Positions 41,515 to 47,914 of a stretch of 64,000 bases of DNA are shown here, piece by piece (position 1 is the first letter of the stretch; each line of letters begins with the position of its first letter). The notes beneath the pieces are model-generated. The model saw only the letters and a program-made list of their open reading frames with translations, searched no databases and was not told where the DNA came from. The DNA comes from Nocardioides_C sp963700955 (GTDB lineage: Bacteria > Actinomycetota > Actinomycetes > Propionibacteriales > Nocardioidaceae): NCBI GenBank assembly GCA_963700955.1, contig CAVOZH010000004.1, positions 682,001 through 746,000 on the forward strand. The letters run 5' to 3'. The translations under genes and the position numbers were made by a program.

Positions 41515-43041
41515 TCAGATGTCGCGGAAGGTGTCGATGCGTGCCCCGAGCGAGTTCAGCCTCGTGGCGAGGTCCTCGTAGCCGCGGTTGATCACGTAGA
41601 CGGAGCGGAGGACCGACGTACCCTTCGACGCCAGCATCGCGAGCAGGATCACCACCGCGGGCCTCAGGGCCGGCGGGCAGACGATCTCGGCGCCCGACCA
41701 GCGCGTGGGGCCTTCGATCATCACGCGGTGCGGGTCGAGCAGCTTCACCTGTGCGCCGAGCTTGGTGAGCTCGGTCAGGTAGATCGCGCGGTTCTCGTAC
41801 ACCCAGTCGTGGAGCAGGGTCTGCCCCTCGGCGACAGCGGCGATCACGGCGAAGAACGGCAGGTTGTCGATGTTGAGACCCGGGAACGGCATCGGGTGGA
41901 TCTTGTCGATGGGGGAGTGGAGCTGGGACACCTTGGTGGTGATGTCGACCAGGCGGGTCTGGCCGTTGGCCGCTACGTACTCGTCGCCACGGTGATAGGT
42001 GAAGCCCATCTCCTCGAGCAGCGCCAGCTCGATCTCGAGGAACTCGATCGGAACCCGCTTGATGGTGATCTCGGACTCGGTGACGATCGCCGCGGCGAGC
42101 AGCGACATCGCCTCGATCGGGTCCTCGGACGGGGCGTAGTCGACGTCGACGTCGATCTCGGGAACACCGTGAACGGTCAGCGTGGTGGTGCCGACTCCGT
42201 CGATCTGCACACCGAGCTTCTCGAGGTAGAAGCAGAGGTCCTGGACCATGTAGTTGGGGCTCGCGTTGCGGATCACGGTGACGCCGTCGTGGCGGGCAGC
42301 GGCGAGCAGGGCGTTCTCGGTCACGGTGTCGCCGCGCTCGGTCAGCACGATCGGGCGCAGCGGCGTGATGGCCCGGTTGACAGTCGCGTGGTAGCTGCCC
42401 TCGGTCGCCTTGACGTCGAGCCCGAACGGACGAAGGGCCGCCATGTGCGGCTCCACGGTGCGGGTGCCGAGGTCGCAGCCGCCCGCGTAGGGCAGCTCGA
42501 AGACGTCCTCGCGGTGCATCAGCGGGCCGAGGAACATGATGATCGAGCGAGTACGACGGGCCGCCTCCTCGTCGATCCTCGACAGGTCGAGCTCGGCCGG
42601 CGGGATGATCTCGAGGTCGTTCTCGGCGTTGAGCCAGCGGGTCTCCACGCCGATGCTGTTGAGCACCTCGAGCAGGCGGTTCACCTCCTCGATCCGGGCC
42701 ACCTTGCGTAGCGTCGTACGCCCGCGGTTGAGCAGGGAGGCGCACAGCAGCGCGACCCCGGCGTTCTTGGACGACTTGACCTCGATGCTGCCCGAGAGAG
42801 TCGTGGGCCCCGAGACGCGTAGGTGGGTGGGGCCGGCGCCGAGCGAGACGATCTCGGAGTCCAGGGCCTCGCCGATTCTCGCCAGCATCTCGAGGCTGAG
42901 GTTCTGGTGGCCTCGCTCGATGCGGTTCACGGCGCTCTGACTGGTGGAGAGCACCTCGGCGAGCTGCGACTGGGTCCAGCCGCGGTGCTTCCGGGCGTCG
43001 CGGATCAGGTTGCCGATCCGGCTCAGGTAGTCCTCACTCAT
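41515..43041 (-). CDS. XRE-HTH fused to UDP-N-acetylglucosamine 1-carboxyvinyltransferase (MurA-like)
   Basis: Fusion protein of 508 aa. Residues 1-70 are an XRE-type helix-turn-helix (RKHRGWTQSQLAEVLSTSQS). The rest is a full EPSP-synthase-fold MurA homologue: the Lys-Asn pair in VKSSKNAGVALL, the loop cysteine in YAGGCDLGTRTVEPHM (equivalent to E. coli Cys115, the fosfomycin target), the Asp in PFPGLNIDNLPFF, and the Arg in VINRGYEDL. It therefore looks catalytically complete. It could add enolpyruvate to UDP-GlcNAc and also bind DNA. A palindrome overlaps its own promoter, suggesting autoregulation. ATG 43041 is favoured by the TACAGT box; GTG 43050 is in frame. Confidence 0.88.
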   Translation of the reverse strand: MSEDYLSRIGNLIRDARKHRGWTQSQLAEVLSTSQSAVNRIERGHQNLSLEMLARIGEALDSEIVSLGAGPTHLRVSGPTTLSGSIEVKSSKNAGVALLCASLLNRGRTTLRKVARIEEVNRLLEVLNSIGVETRWLNAENDLEIIPPAELDLSRIDEEAARRTRSIIMFLGPLMHREDVFELPYAGGCDLGTRTVEPHMAALRPFGLDVKATEGSYHATVNRAITPLRPIVLTERGDTVTENALLAAARHDGVTVIRNASPNYMVQDLCFYLEKLGVQIDGVGTTTLTVHGVPEIDVDVDYAPSEDPIEAMSLLAAAIVTESEITIKRVPIEFLEIELALLEEMGFTYHRGDEYVAANGQTRLVDITTKVSQLHSPIDKIHPMPFPGLNIDNLPFFAVIAAVAEGQTLLHDWVYENRAIYLTELTKLGAQVKLLDPHRVMIEGPTRWSGAEIVCPPALRPAVVILLAMLASKGTSVLRSVYVINRGYEDLATRLNSLGARIDTFRDI

Positions 43042-43048
43042 GCGCCGC

Positions 43049-43054
43049 ACTGTA
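43049..43054 (-). promoter_or_regulatory. -10 element of the XRE-MurA gene (leaderless)
   Basis: TACAGT on the minus strand, 7 nt before ATG 43041. Its upstream end overlaps the palindromic operator at 43053-43070. Confidence 0.55.
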
Positions 43055-43070
43055 TCTCACATATGAGATA
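43053..43070. promoter_or_regulatory. Palindromic operator at the XRE-MurA promoter
   Basis: Perfect inverted repeat TATCTCA / TGAGATA with a 4-bp CATA spacer. It lies 12-29 bases upstream of ATG 43041, overlapping the -10 element. Size and symmetry fit an XRE dimer, the natural candidate being the HTH domain encoded just downstream. Confidence 0.6.
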
Positions 43071-43072
43071 GA

Positions 43073-43327
43073 TCAGGACAGTGACGCCAGCTCCTTGCGA
43101 AGCTCCGCGCGAAGGTCGTCGTGCTGTGGCCCGAGCAGAGTACGGGGGAGCGGAGCGGTCCATCGCTCGATCGGATGGATCGCCACCGGGCGCCAGACGT
43201 GGTCTGGACTCCCACTCGTACCGCGGCCACACGTGCGCGTGCAAGAAGGCATCGTAGTTGCCCTGGCCAGAACGGTTGGGTTCTCGCCACGCAGGGCCGC
43301 GCCGACGCGGTCGCGCTTCCAGTGGCA
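43073..43327 (-). pseudogene. Decayed HIT-family protein gene
   Basis: Translated pieces in two frames rebuild a HIT-like protein. The first frame gives HWKRDRVGAALRGENPTVLAR (split here: N-terminal part, about 43262-43321). The next frame gives NYDAFLHAHVWPRYEWES, holding the HxHxW-type motif. The first frame then resumes with HVWRPVAIHPIERW and ends PQHDDLRAELRKELASLS. In intact relatives about 60-70 residues separate the first two pieces, so there is an internal deletion plus a frameshift near 43205. It sits between two divergent genes and appears to be a recent remnant. Confidence 0.65.
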
Positions 43328-43373
43328 GAGGTGGGAATCGGGGGCCCTTTTGCGGCGTGACAGGATGCTTTGC

Positions 43374-44390
43374 ATGCGAGTAACCACGATCCACGGCACC
43401 AAGGACATCCGCCTCGAGGACCGTCCGGTCCCCACGATCGACGTTCCCACGGACGCGGTCATCAAGGTCGTCGCGGCCTGCATCTGCGGGTCGGACCTGT
43501 GGCCCTACCGCGGAGAGAACGACATCACCCCTGGCGACCCGATCGGCCACGAGATGGTCGGCGTGGTCGAGGAGGTCGGCTCCGACGTGAGGTCCTTCAA
43601 GCCTGGCGACTTCGTGGTCGTGCCGTTCTGCCACAGCGACAACACCTGCCCGCACTGCCGCGCCGGCATGACGTCCGGGTGCCGCAACGTCGGGATCACC
43701 AAGGGCGGCCAGGGCGAGTACGCCAAGGTCACGCAGGCCGAGGGAAGCCTCGTGAAGACCGACGGCATGCCTGACGAGTCGCTGATCCCGTCGCTGCTGG
43801 CGCTCACCGACGTGATGGCGACCGGGTGGCACGCCGCCGTCGCCTCGAACGTCCGTCCCGGGTCCACGGCAGTGGTCGTCGGCGACGGGGCGGTCGGCCT
43901 GTCCGGCGTGCTGGCCGCCGCTCAGCTCGGGGCCGAGCGCGTGATCGCGATGTCGCGTCACGAGTCGCGCCAGAAGCTCGCCACCGAGTTCGGTGCGACC
44001 GACGTCGTCGAGGAGCGAGGCGAGGAGGGCGAGGCGCGGATCCTCGACATGACCGACGGTGTGGGTGCTGATGCCGTTCTCGAGTGCGTCGGCACCGACC
44101 AGGCCATGCGCACGGCCTTCTCGATCGCCCGCCCGGGCTCCACGGTCGGCTTCGTGGGCGTCCCGCACGGGGTGAAGCTGCCGGTCAGCCGGATGTTCTC
44201 GAAGAACGTCGGCCTGGCGGGCGGAATGGCACCGGTGCGCGCCTACCTTCCCGACCTGCTGCAGCGGACCCTCTCTGGAGCCATCGACCCGGGCAAGGTG
44301 TTCGACCTGACGCTGCCCCTCGACGAGGTCGCCGAGGGATACCGCGCGATGGACGAGCGCCGCGCGATCAAGGTGCTTCTCCAACCCTGA
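43374..44390 (+). CDS. Zinc-dependent alcohol dehydrogenase family protein
   Basis: Medium-chain dehydrogenase of 338 aa. The catalytic zinc ligands are in ACICGSDLW and PIGHEMVGVVEEVG. The structural zinc lobe is CHSDNTCPHCRAGMTSGC, and the NAD(P) site is TAVVVGDGAVGLSGVLAAAQLGA. The ASR-like sequence AMSRHESRQKLATEFGA suggests NADP preference. The substrate is unknown; relatives include threonine and formaldehyde-type dehydrogenases. ATG 43374 follows CAGGAT at leaderless spacing. A GGGAAT-N18-GTG sequence upstream is close to, but not a match for, a SigR promoter. Confidence 0.88.
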   Translation: MRVTTIHGTKDIRLEDRPVPTIDVPTDAVIKVVAACICGSDLWPYRGENDITPGDPIGHEMVGVVEEVGSDVRSFKPGDFVVVPFCHSDNTCPHCRAGMTSGCRNVGITKGGQGEYAKVTQAEGSLVKTDGMPDESLIPSLLALTDVMATGWHAAVASNVRPGSTAVVVGDGAVGLSGVLAAAQLGAERVIAMSRHESRQKLATEFGATDVVEERGEEGEARILDMTDGVGADAVLECVGTDQAMRTAFSIARPGSTVGFVGVPHGVKLPVSRMFSKNVGLAGGMAPVRAYLPDLLQRTLSGAIDPGKVFDLTLPLDEVAEGYRAMDERRAIKVLLQP

Positions 44391-44400
44391 GGTCTGGCAG

Positions 44401-44411
44401 TTATGTCAGGT
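44401..44411 (+). other. Half-site resembling the right arm of dif
   Basis: TTATGTCAGGT in the gap between the dehydrogenase and HAD genes matches 9 of 11 bases of the right arm of the dif-like site at 46585-46595, in the same orientation. There is no matching left arm. Confidence 0.3.
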
Positions 44412-44446
44412 CGGCCTGGCCCGTGTCCTACGGCGCGGGGAGGGGC

Positions 44447-45070
44447 ATGACGATCAAGGCCGTCGTGTTCGACATCGGCGGTGTGCTCGAACGGGTCGAC
44501 GACGACGCCTGGCCGGAGACCTGGATCGGCCGGTGGGAACGCCGGATGAGCGTGCCGGCCGGGCACGTCATGGCCTCGGTGGCCGAGCACGCGCCACCCG
44601 GCGCGATGGTGACCGGCCAGATGACCGAGGTCCAGATGCGCCGGCTGTACGTCGAGGCGCTCGGGCTCGACGACGAGCAGGCCGACCAGATGATGGCGGA
44701 GATGTGGGACGCCTACTGCGGCGTGCTCGACGTGGAGCTGCGTGACTTCGCGGCAGGCCTGCGTCCGACGTACACCACGGCGATCCTGAGCAACTCGGCG
44801 GACGGTGCGCGTCGCGAGGAGCAGCGGAGGTACGGGTTCGTGGATCTCGTGGACGTCGTCGTCTACTCCCACGAGGTCGGCCTGGCCAAGCCGGATCCGG
44901 CCGTGTTCCGGCTCACCGAGGAACGCCTCGAGGCGCAGCCGCACGAGATCGTCTTCCTCGACGACCACGACGGTCATGTCCAGGCCGCACGACGGCGCGG
45001 CTGGCACGCGGTGCACCACCGCAGCACGCCGGAGTCGATCCGTGAGGTGACCGAGCTGTTGGCGCGCTGA
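44447..45070 (+). CDS. HAD family hydrolase
   Basis: Haloacid-dehalogenase-superfamily protein of 207 aa, close to the epoxide-hydrolase-N-terminal-like phosphatases. The nucleophile Asp is in AVVFDIGGVLERV, motif II is AILSNSADGAR, motif III Lys is in HEVGLAKPDPAVF, and motif IV is IVFLDDHDGHVQAARRRGW. The cap domain lies at about residues 20-90. The substrate is unknown. GGGGAGGGG precedes ATG 44447. It is followed 8 bases later by the convergent recombinase gene. Confidence 0.87.
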   Translation: MTIKAVVFDIGGVLERVDDDAWPETWIGRWERRMSVPAGHVMASVAEHAPPGAMVTGQMTEVQMRRLYVEALGLDDEQADQMMAEMWDAYCGVLDVELRDFAAGLRPTYTTAILSNSADGARREEQRRYGFVDLVDVVVYSHEVGLAKPDPAVFRLTEERLEAQPHEIVFLDDHDGHVQAARRRGWHAVHHRSTPESIREVTELLAR

Positions 45071-45078
45071 GCCAGTCG

Positions 45079-46158
45079 CTAGACGTGCTCGTCCGCCTCG
45101 TCGGGCGCCGGCGCAGGAGCCGTCCCGTCCTGGGCGGCCTGCGCCAGGAGCAGCCCGTAGACGGGGGAGCGGGACGCGGCGGCCCGCACGCTGGCGGCTG
45201 TCGCAGAGAGGTAGCCCTGCGAGGTGGACAGGGACCGGTGGCCCAGGAAGTCCATCAGCTCCACCGCCGTCGCGCCTCGCTCCACCAGCCGGGTCGCGGC
45301 CGTGTGCCGGAGCGCGTGCACCAGAGCGCCTCGGGCGCGCGACGCATTGACGCCCGCGTCGCGGTAGACCAGCTCCACGAGGTACTGCAGCGCACCGATC
45401 TGCATGCGTTCGCCGGTGCGGTCGACGAACAGCGGGTCGGTCTTGCGCCACCACGCCCAGGGGTCGTCAGGTGCGGTGACCCCACGTTGACGAGCAGTGC
45501 CCGGGAACCGCTGCCGGCGGCTGTCCAGGTAGGTGGCCAGGATGTCGAGCAGGGCCGGCTCGACCGGCACCGACCGTTCCGCGTCGCCCTTGCCGAGCAC
45601 CCGGACCCGTTCGTTGCCGCTCGAGCGGGTGACGTCACCGATGTCAACGGCAAGGAGCTCCGCGGCGCGTACGCCTGTGACCATCGCGGTCAGCACCACC
45701 GCCGCGTCGAGCTCCGGCCAGGGGTCGCGACGCTGCACGGAACTGTCCGTGAGCACCCGCACGATCCGGGCGGCGTCGTCCTCGGCGAACGGTTTCGGGA
45801 GACGGCGGGGCGCCTTGGGCTTGGCCACGCCGGGCATGGGGGAGCCGGCCAGGTGCTCCTCGGAGACGAGGTACTCGAAGAAGCCGGCCCACGTCGAGTG
45901 CGCCCTGCGCACGGTCGCGGCGGCCCGTCCGGCGGACCAGGCGGCGAAAGCGTTCCGGAGCACTCGCAAAGTCAGGTCGCCAACGCGCAGCTCGTCGACG
46001 GGACGACCCAGGTGGCTGGCCGCCGCCTGGCAGATGGCAGCCAGGTCGCGCTCGTAGGCGGCCCGGGTGTGCGGGGAGTCCTTGCGGGGGGCTCGTGCAA
46101 GGAACCACCCGTCTATCGCGTCGATGACCAAAGGTGTGCGCTCCACGTGGCGCGACAT
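45079..46158 (-). CDS. Tyrosine recombinase, XerC/D-like, next to a dif-like site
   Basis: Site-specific recombinase of about 359 aa. The N-terminal SAM-like domain has YERDLAAICQAAASHLGRP and TVRRAHSTWAGFFEYLVSEEHLAGSP. The catalytic domain has Arg in MVTGVRAAELLAVDIGDV, the HxxR box in VHALRHTAATRLVERGA, and the second His and the Tyr nucleophile in LGHRSLSTSQGYLSAT. It is longer than XerC or XerD, with extra residues between the Arg and HxxR boxes. The start is uncertain: ATG 46158, GTG 46146 and ATG 46218 are all in frame, and 46218 lies inside an inverted repeat. Confidence 0.88.
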   Translation of the reverse strand: MSRHVERTPLVIDAIDGWFLARAPRKDSPHTRAAYERDLAAICQAAASHLGRPVDELRVGDLTLRVLRNAFAAWSAGRAAATVRRAHSTWAGFFEYLVSEEHLAGSPMPGVAKPKAPRRLPKPFAEDDAARIVRVLTDSSVQRRDPWPELDAAVVLTAMVTGVRAAELLAVDIGDVTRSSGNERVRVLGKGDAERSVPVEPALLDILATYLDSRRQRFPGTARQRGVTAPDDPWAWWRKTDPLFVDRTGERMQIGALQYLVELVYRDAGVNASRARGALVHALRHTAATRLVERGATAVELMDFLGHRSLSTSQGYLSATAASVRAAASRSPVYGLLLAQAAQDGTAPAPAPDEADEHV

Positions 46159-46177
46159 TAGCTGCGGGTACCGACAG
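46155..46177 (-). promoter_or_regulatory. Possible PafBC-like promoter for the recombinase
   Basis: Minus strand CTGTCGGTA, 8 nt, TAATGT resembles TTGTCRGTG-N8-TANNNT with two mismatches in the first block. TAATGT is 8 nt from GTG 46146, which would make that the start of a leaderless message. Confidence 0.3.
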
Positions 46178-46207
46178 TCGACGGCGACGCTGGGATGACT
46201 CCCCATC

Positions 46208-46239
46208 ATTTGCTGCATAATCCCCGGTATGCGGCAAAT
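46208..46239. repeat. loxP-like 12-8-12 inverted repeat at the recombinase 5' end
   Basis: ATTTGCTGCATA (46208-46219) and TATGCGGCAAAT (46228-46239) are inverted copies with one mismatch, separated by 8 bases. Two 12-bp arms with an 8-bp spacer is the layout of a tyrosine recombinase core site, although an autoregulatory operator would look the same. Confidence 0.55.
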
Positions 46240-46543
46240 ATGGCGGTTCCTGCCGGGAAGGGGTCTCGAGGGGCCGCCAGGCCCTTGGAGGCCGATCCCA
46301 GTGCCGCACTGGCGCGGCCAACGCGCAGACCAGTTCTGTCAGAGCGATTCTGAGCGACCTGCCGGCCGACATCCTGCGATTTTCTCGATGGTTTGCATCG
46401 GTGTCGTTGTGCACAGGCCGTTTTGCACAGCTCGACGCCCAGGCGTCTTACAAACTGGGTCGCTACAGGAGCCACGAGGTATGACGTCCCGCAGAAACGG
46501 CATACGTCTCCGCAACGTCTTGTGACTTGGACGAGCCTCGGAA
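46240..46543. other. Non-coding, AT-richer stretch upstream of the dif-like site
   Basis: No reading frame here has normal codon use for this genome. A repeated TGCACAG (near 46414 and 46426) is visible, and base composition is lower in GC than in neighbouring genes. Confidence 0.4.
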
Positions 46544-46554
46544 GCCCCTCTCGA
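46544..46554 (+). repeat. Left 11-bp inverted repeat flanking the dif-like site
   Basis: GCCCCTCTCGA is the exact reverse complement of 46612-46622. It lies 13 bases before the dif-like sequence. Confidence 0.6.
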
Positions 46555-46567
46555 GCTATACCTGCAC

Positions 46568-46595
46568 ACCGCCGATAAGCGACATTATGTCAACT
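46568..46595 (+). other. dif: dif-like chromosome dimer resolution site
   Basis: Eleven-six-eleven layout: left arm ACCGCCGATAA, spacer GCGACA, right arm TTATGTCAACT. The inner ATAA and TTAT are the palindromic core shared by XerC/XerD sites. The segments CCGATAA and ACATTATGTCAA agree with the actinobacterial dif consensus as I remember it, and differences are at outer and spacer positions. XerC/XerD recombine sister chromosomes here under FtsK control, which marks the replication terminus. It is non-coding DNA, as expected. Confidence 0.72.
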
Positions 46596-46611
46596 ACCGT
46601 GGAGAGGCGAG

Positions 46612-46641
46612 TCGAGAGGGGCAGGTCAGCGCTCCCCTCTC
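46612..46641 (-). repeat. Right 11-bp inverted repeat and overlapping hairpin
   Basis: TCGAGAGGGGC (46612-46622) pairs with the left repeat at 46544. GAGAGGGG (46614-46621) can also pair with CCCCTCTC at 46634-46641, forming a hairpin 12 bases downstream of the VOC gene stop. The hairpin could act as that gene's terminator. Confidence 0.5.
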
Positions 46642-46653
46642 AACGGATCGCCG

Positions 46654-47043
46654 TCAGTGCAGCTGCGCGATCTGGAGCAGGTTCCCGCAGGTGTCGTCGA
46701 GCACCGCAGTCGCCACAGGGCCCATCTCCGTCGGCTCCTGGGTGAACCGGACGCCGAGCTGCTTCAGGCGTTCGTGCTCCGCGTGGATGTCGTCCACCGC
46801 GAAGCTCGTGGCCGGGATGCCCTGAGCCTTCAGGCCTTGCTGGTACACCTTGGCCACCTCGTTGCCGTTGGGCTCCAGCAACAGCTCCACGCCGTCCGGG
46901 TCGGCCGCCGACGCCACAGTCAGCCAACGCGCTTCACCGAGCGGCAGGTCGGTCTTCTTCACGAAGCCCAGGACGTCGGTGTAGAAGGCCAACGCCCGGG
47001 CCTGGTCCTCGACGAAGACGCTGGTGACCACGATCCGCAACAT
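46654..47043 (-). CDS. VOC family protein (glyoxalase/bleomycin resistance fold)
   Basis: Protein of 129 aa with the two beta-alpha-beta-beta-beta units of the vicinal oxygen chelate fold (MLRIVVTSVFVEDQARALAFY and TSFAVDDIHAEHERLKQLGV). Metal-binding positions are plausible at the strand ends, with Glu in GVELLLEPNG and in the last strand. The function is unknown; relatives include dioxygenases and antibiotic-binding proteins. ATG 47043 has GGAG at about 10 bases upstream. It follows the ABC exporter genes on the same strand, 19 bases from the permease stop, so a joint role in resistance is possible. Confidence 0.85.
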   Translation of the reverse strand: MLRIVVTSVFVEDQARALAFYTDVLGFVKKTDLPLGEARWLTVASAADPDGVELLLEPNGNEVAKVYQQGLKAQGIPATSFAVDDIHAEHERLKQLGVRFTQEPTEMGPVATAVLDDTCGNLLQIAQLH

Positions 47044-47062
47044 ATTATTGTACTCCTGACAC

Positions 47063-47914
47063 TTAGTCTTGCGAACGGCGCCGGAACGCCTTGAGTGCAA
47101 GCGGGGCGAACACCGCGGTGAGCACCACTGCCCATCCGACCGACATCAGTGCTGCGTGCTGCAGCGGCCAAGCGGCATCCGTGGGAGCCGCCGGCGCGTT
47201 CCCCCACAGCTCACGGCAGGCCTGGGCCAGGGACGACACAGGGTTCCACTCCGCGACCGTGCGCAGCCAGCTCGGCATGTTCTCCGTCGGGGCGAAGGTG
47301 TTCGCCACGAAGGTCAGCGGGAACATCACCGTGAACATGAGGCCCTGGACCGCCTCGGGCGTGCGCATCATCGAGCCGACCCAGATGCCGAGCCAGATCA
47401 TCGCGAACCCGAACGCCAGGAGCAGCAGGAAGCCGAGTGCCGCATCCACCACCCCGGTGCGGATCCGCCAGCCGACAAGAAGCCCGGTCACGCCCATCAC
47501 CGCGATGCCGATGCTCGAGTGGATCAGGCTCGAGATGCTGCGCCCCACGAGAACCGAGGCGCGAGAGATCGGCAACGACTTCAGCCGGTCGACGATCCCC
47601 TTCTGCAGGTCGTTGGTGAGTCCCATGGCGACGATCGCCGAGGAGAACACCATGGTCTGCACCATGATCCCGGGCAGCAGGAACTCCCGGTAGCTGGAAC
47701 CGGAGACCGCGATCGAGCCGCCGAAGACGTAGGCGAACAGCAGGACGAACATCACCGACTGCACCGTGACGTCGAGGAGCAGCTCCGGCATCCGCTTGAT
47801 GTGGATGAGGTTGCGCCAGACGATCGTCGCCGACGCCTGCACCAGCGACGGCGGCTTGATGGTCGGTCGCGCCTCGGGACCGGCTTGCGGGTTCGCCGCG
47901 GACATGGTCGTCAT
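47063..47914 (-). CDS. ABC-2 type exporter permease, DrrB-like
   Basis: Membrane component of a drug-type ABC exporter, 283 aa with six hydrophobic segments. FLLPGIMVQTMVFSSAIVAMGLTND and DRLKSLPISRASVLVGRSISSL are typical of the DrrB family. The last part ends in FAPLALKAFRRRSQD. Its start overlaps the ATPase stop (ATGA). The pair resembles daunorubicin/doxorubicin exporters, but no biosynthetic genes are near and the substrate is unknown. Confidence 0.88.
   Translation of the reverse strand: MTTMSAANPQAGPEARPTIKPPSLVQASATIVWRNLIHIKRMPELLLDVTVQSVMFVLLFAYVFGGSIAVSGSSYREFLLPGIMVQTMVFSSAIVAMGLTNDLQKGIVDRLKSLPISRASVLVGRSISSLIHSSIGIAVMGVTGLLVGWRIRTGVVDAALGFLLLLAFGFAMIWLGIWVGSMMRTPEAVQGLMFTVMFPLTFVANTFAPTENMPSWLRTVAEWNPVSSLAQACRELWGNAPAAPTDAAWPLQHAALMSVGWAVVLTAVFAPLALKAFRRRSQD

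Noticed and set aside
43333..43359. GGGAAT-N18-GTG upstream of the zinc dehydrogenase as a SigR promoter
   Set aside because: The -10 block should read GTT. A CAGGAT box at leaderless spacing explains the start just as well.
46229..46569. Short open frames on both strands in the gap before the dif-like site
   Set aside because: Codon use and amino-acid composition differ from real genes here and no ribosome site or family motif is present.
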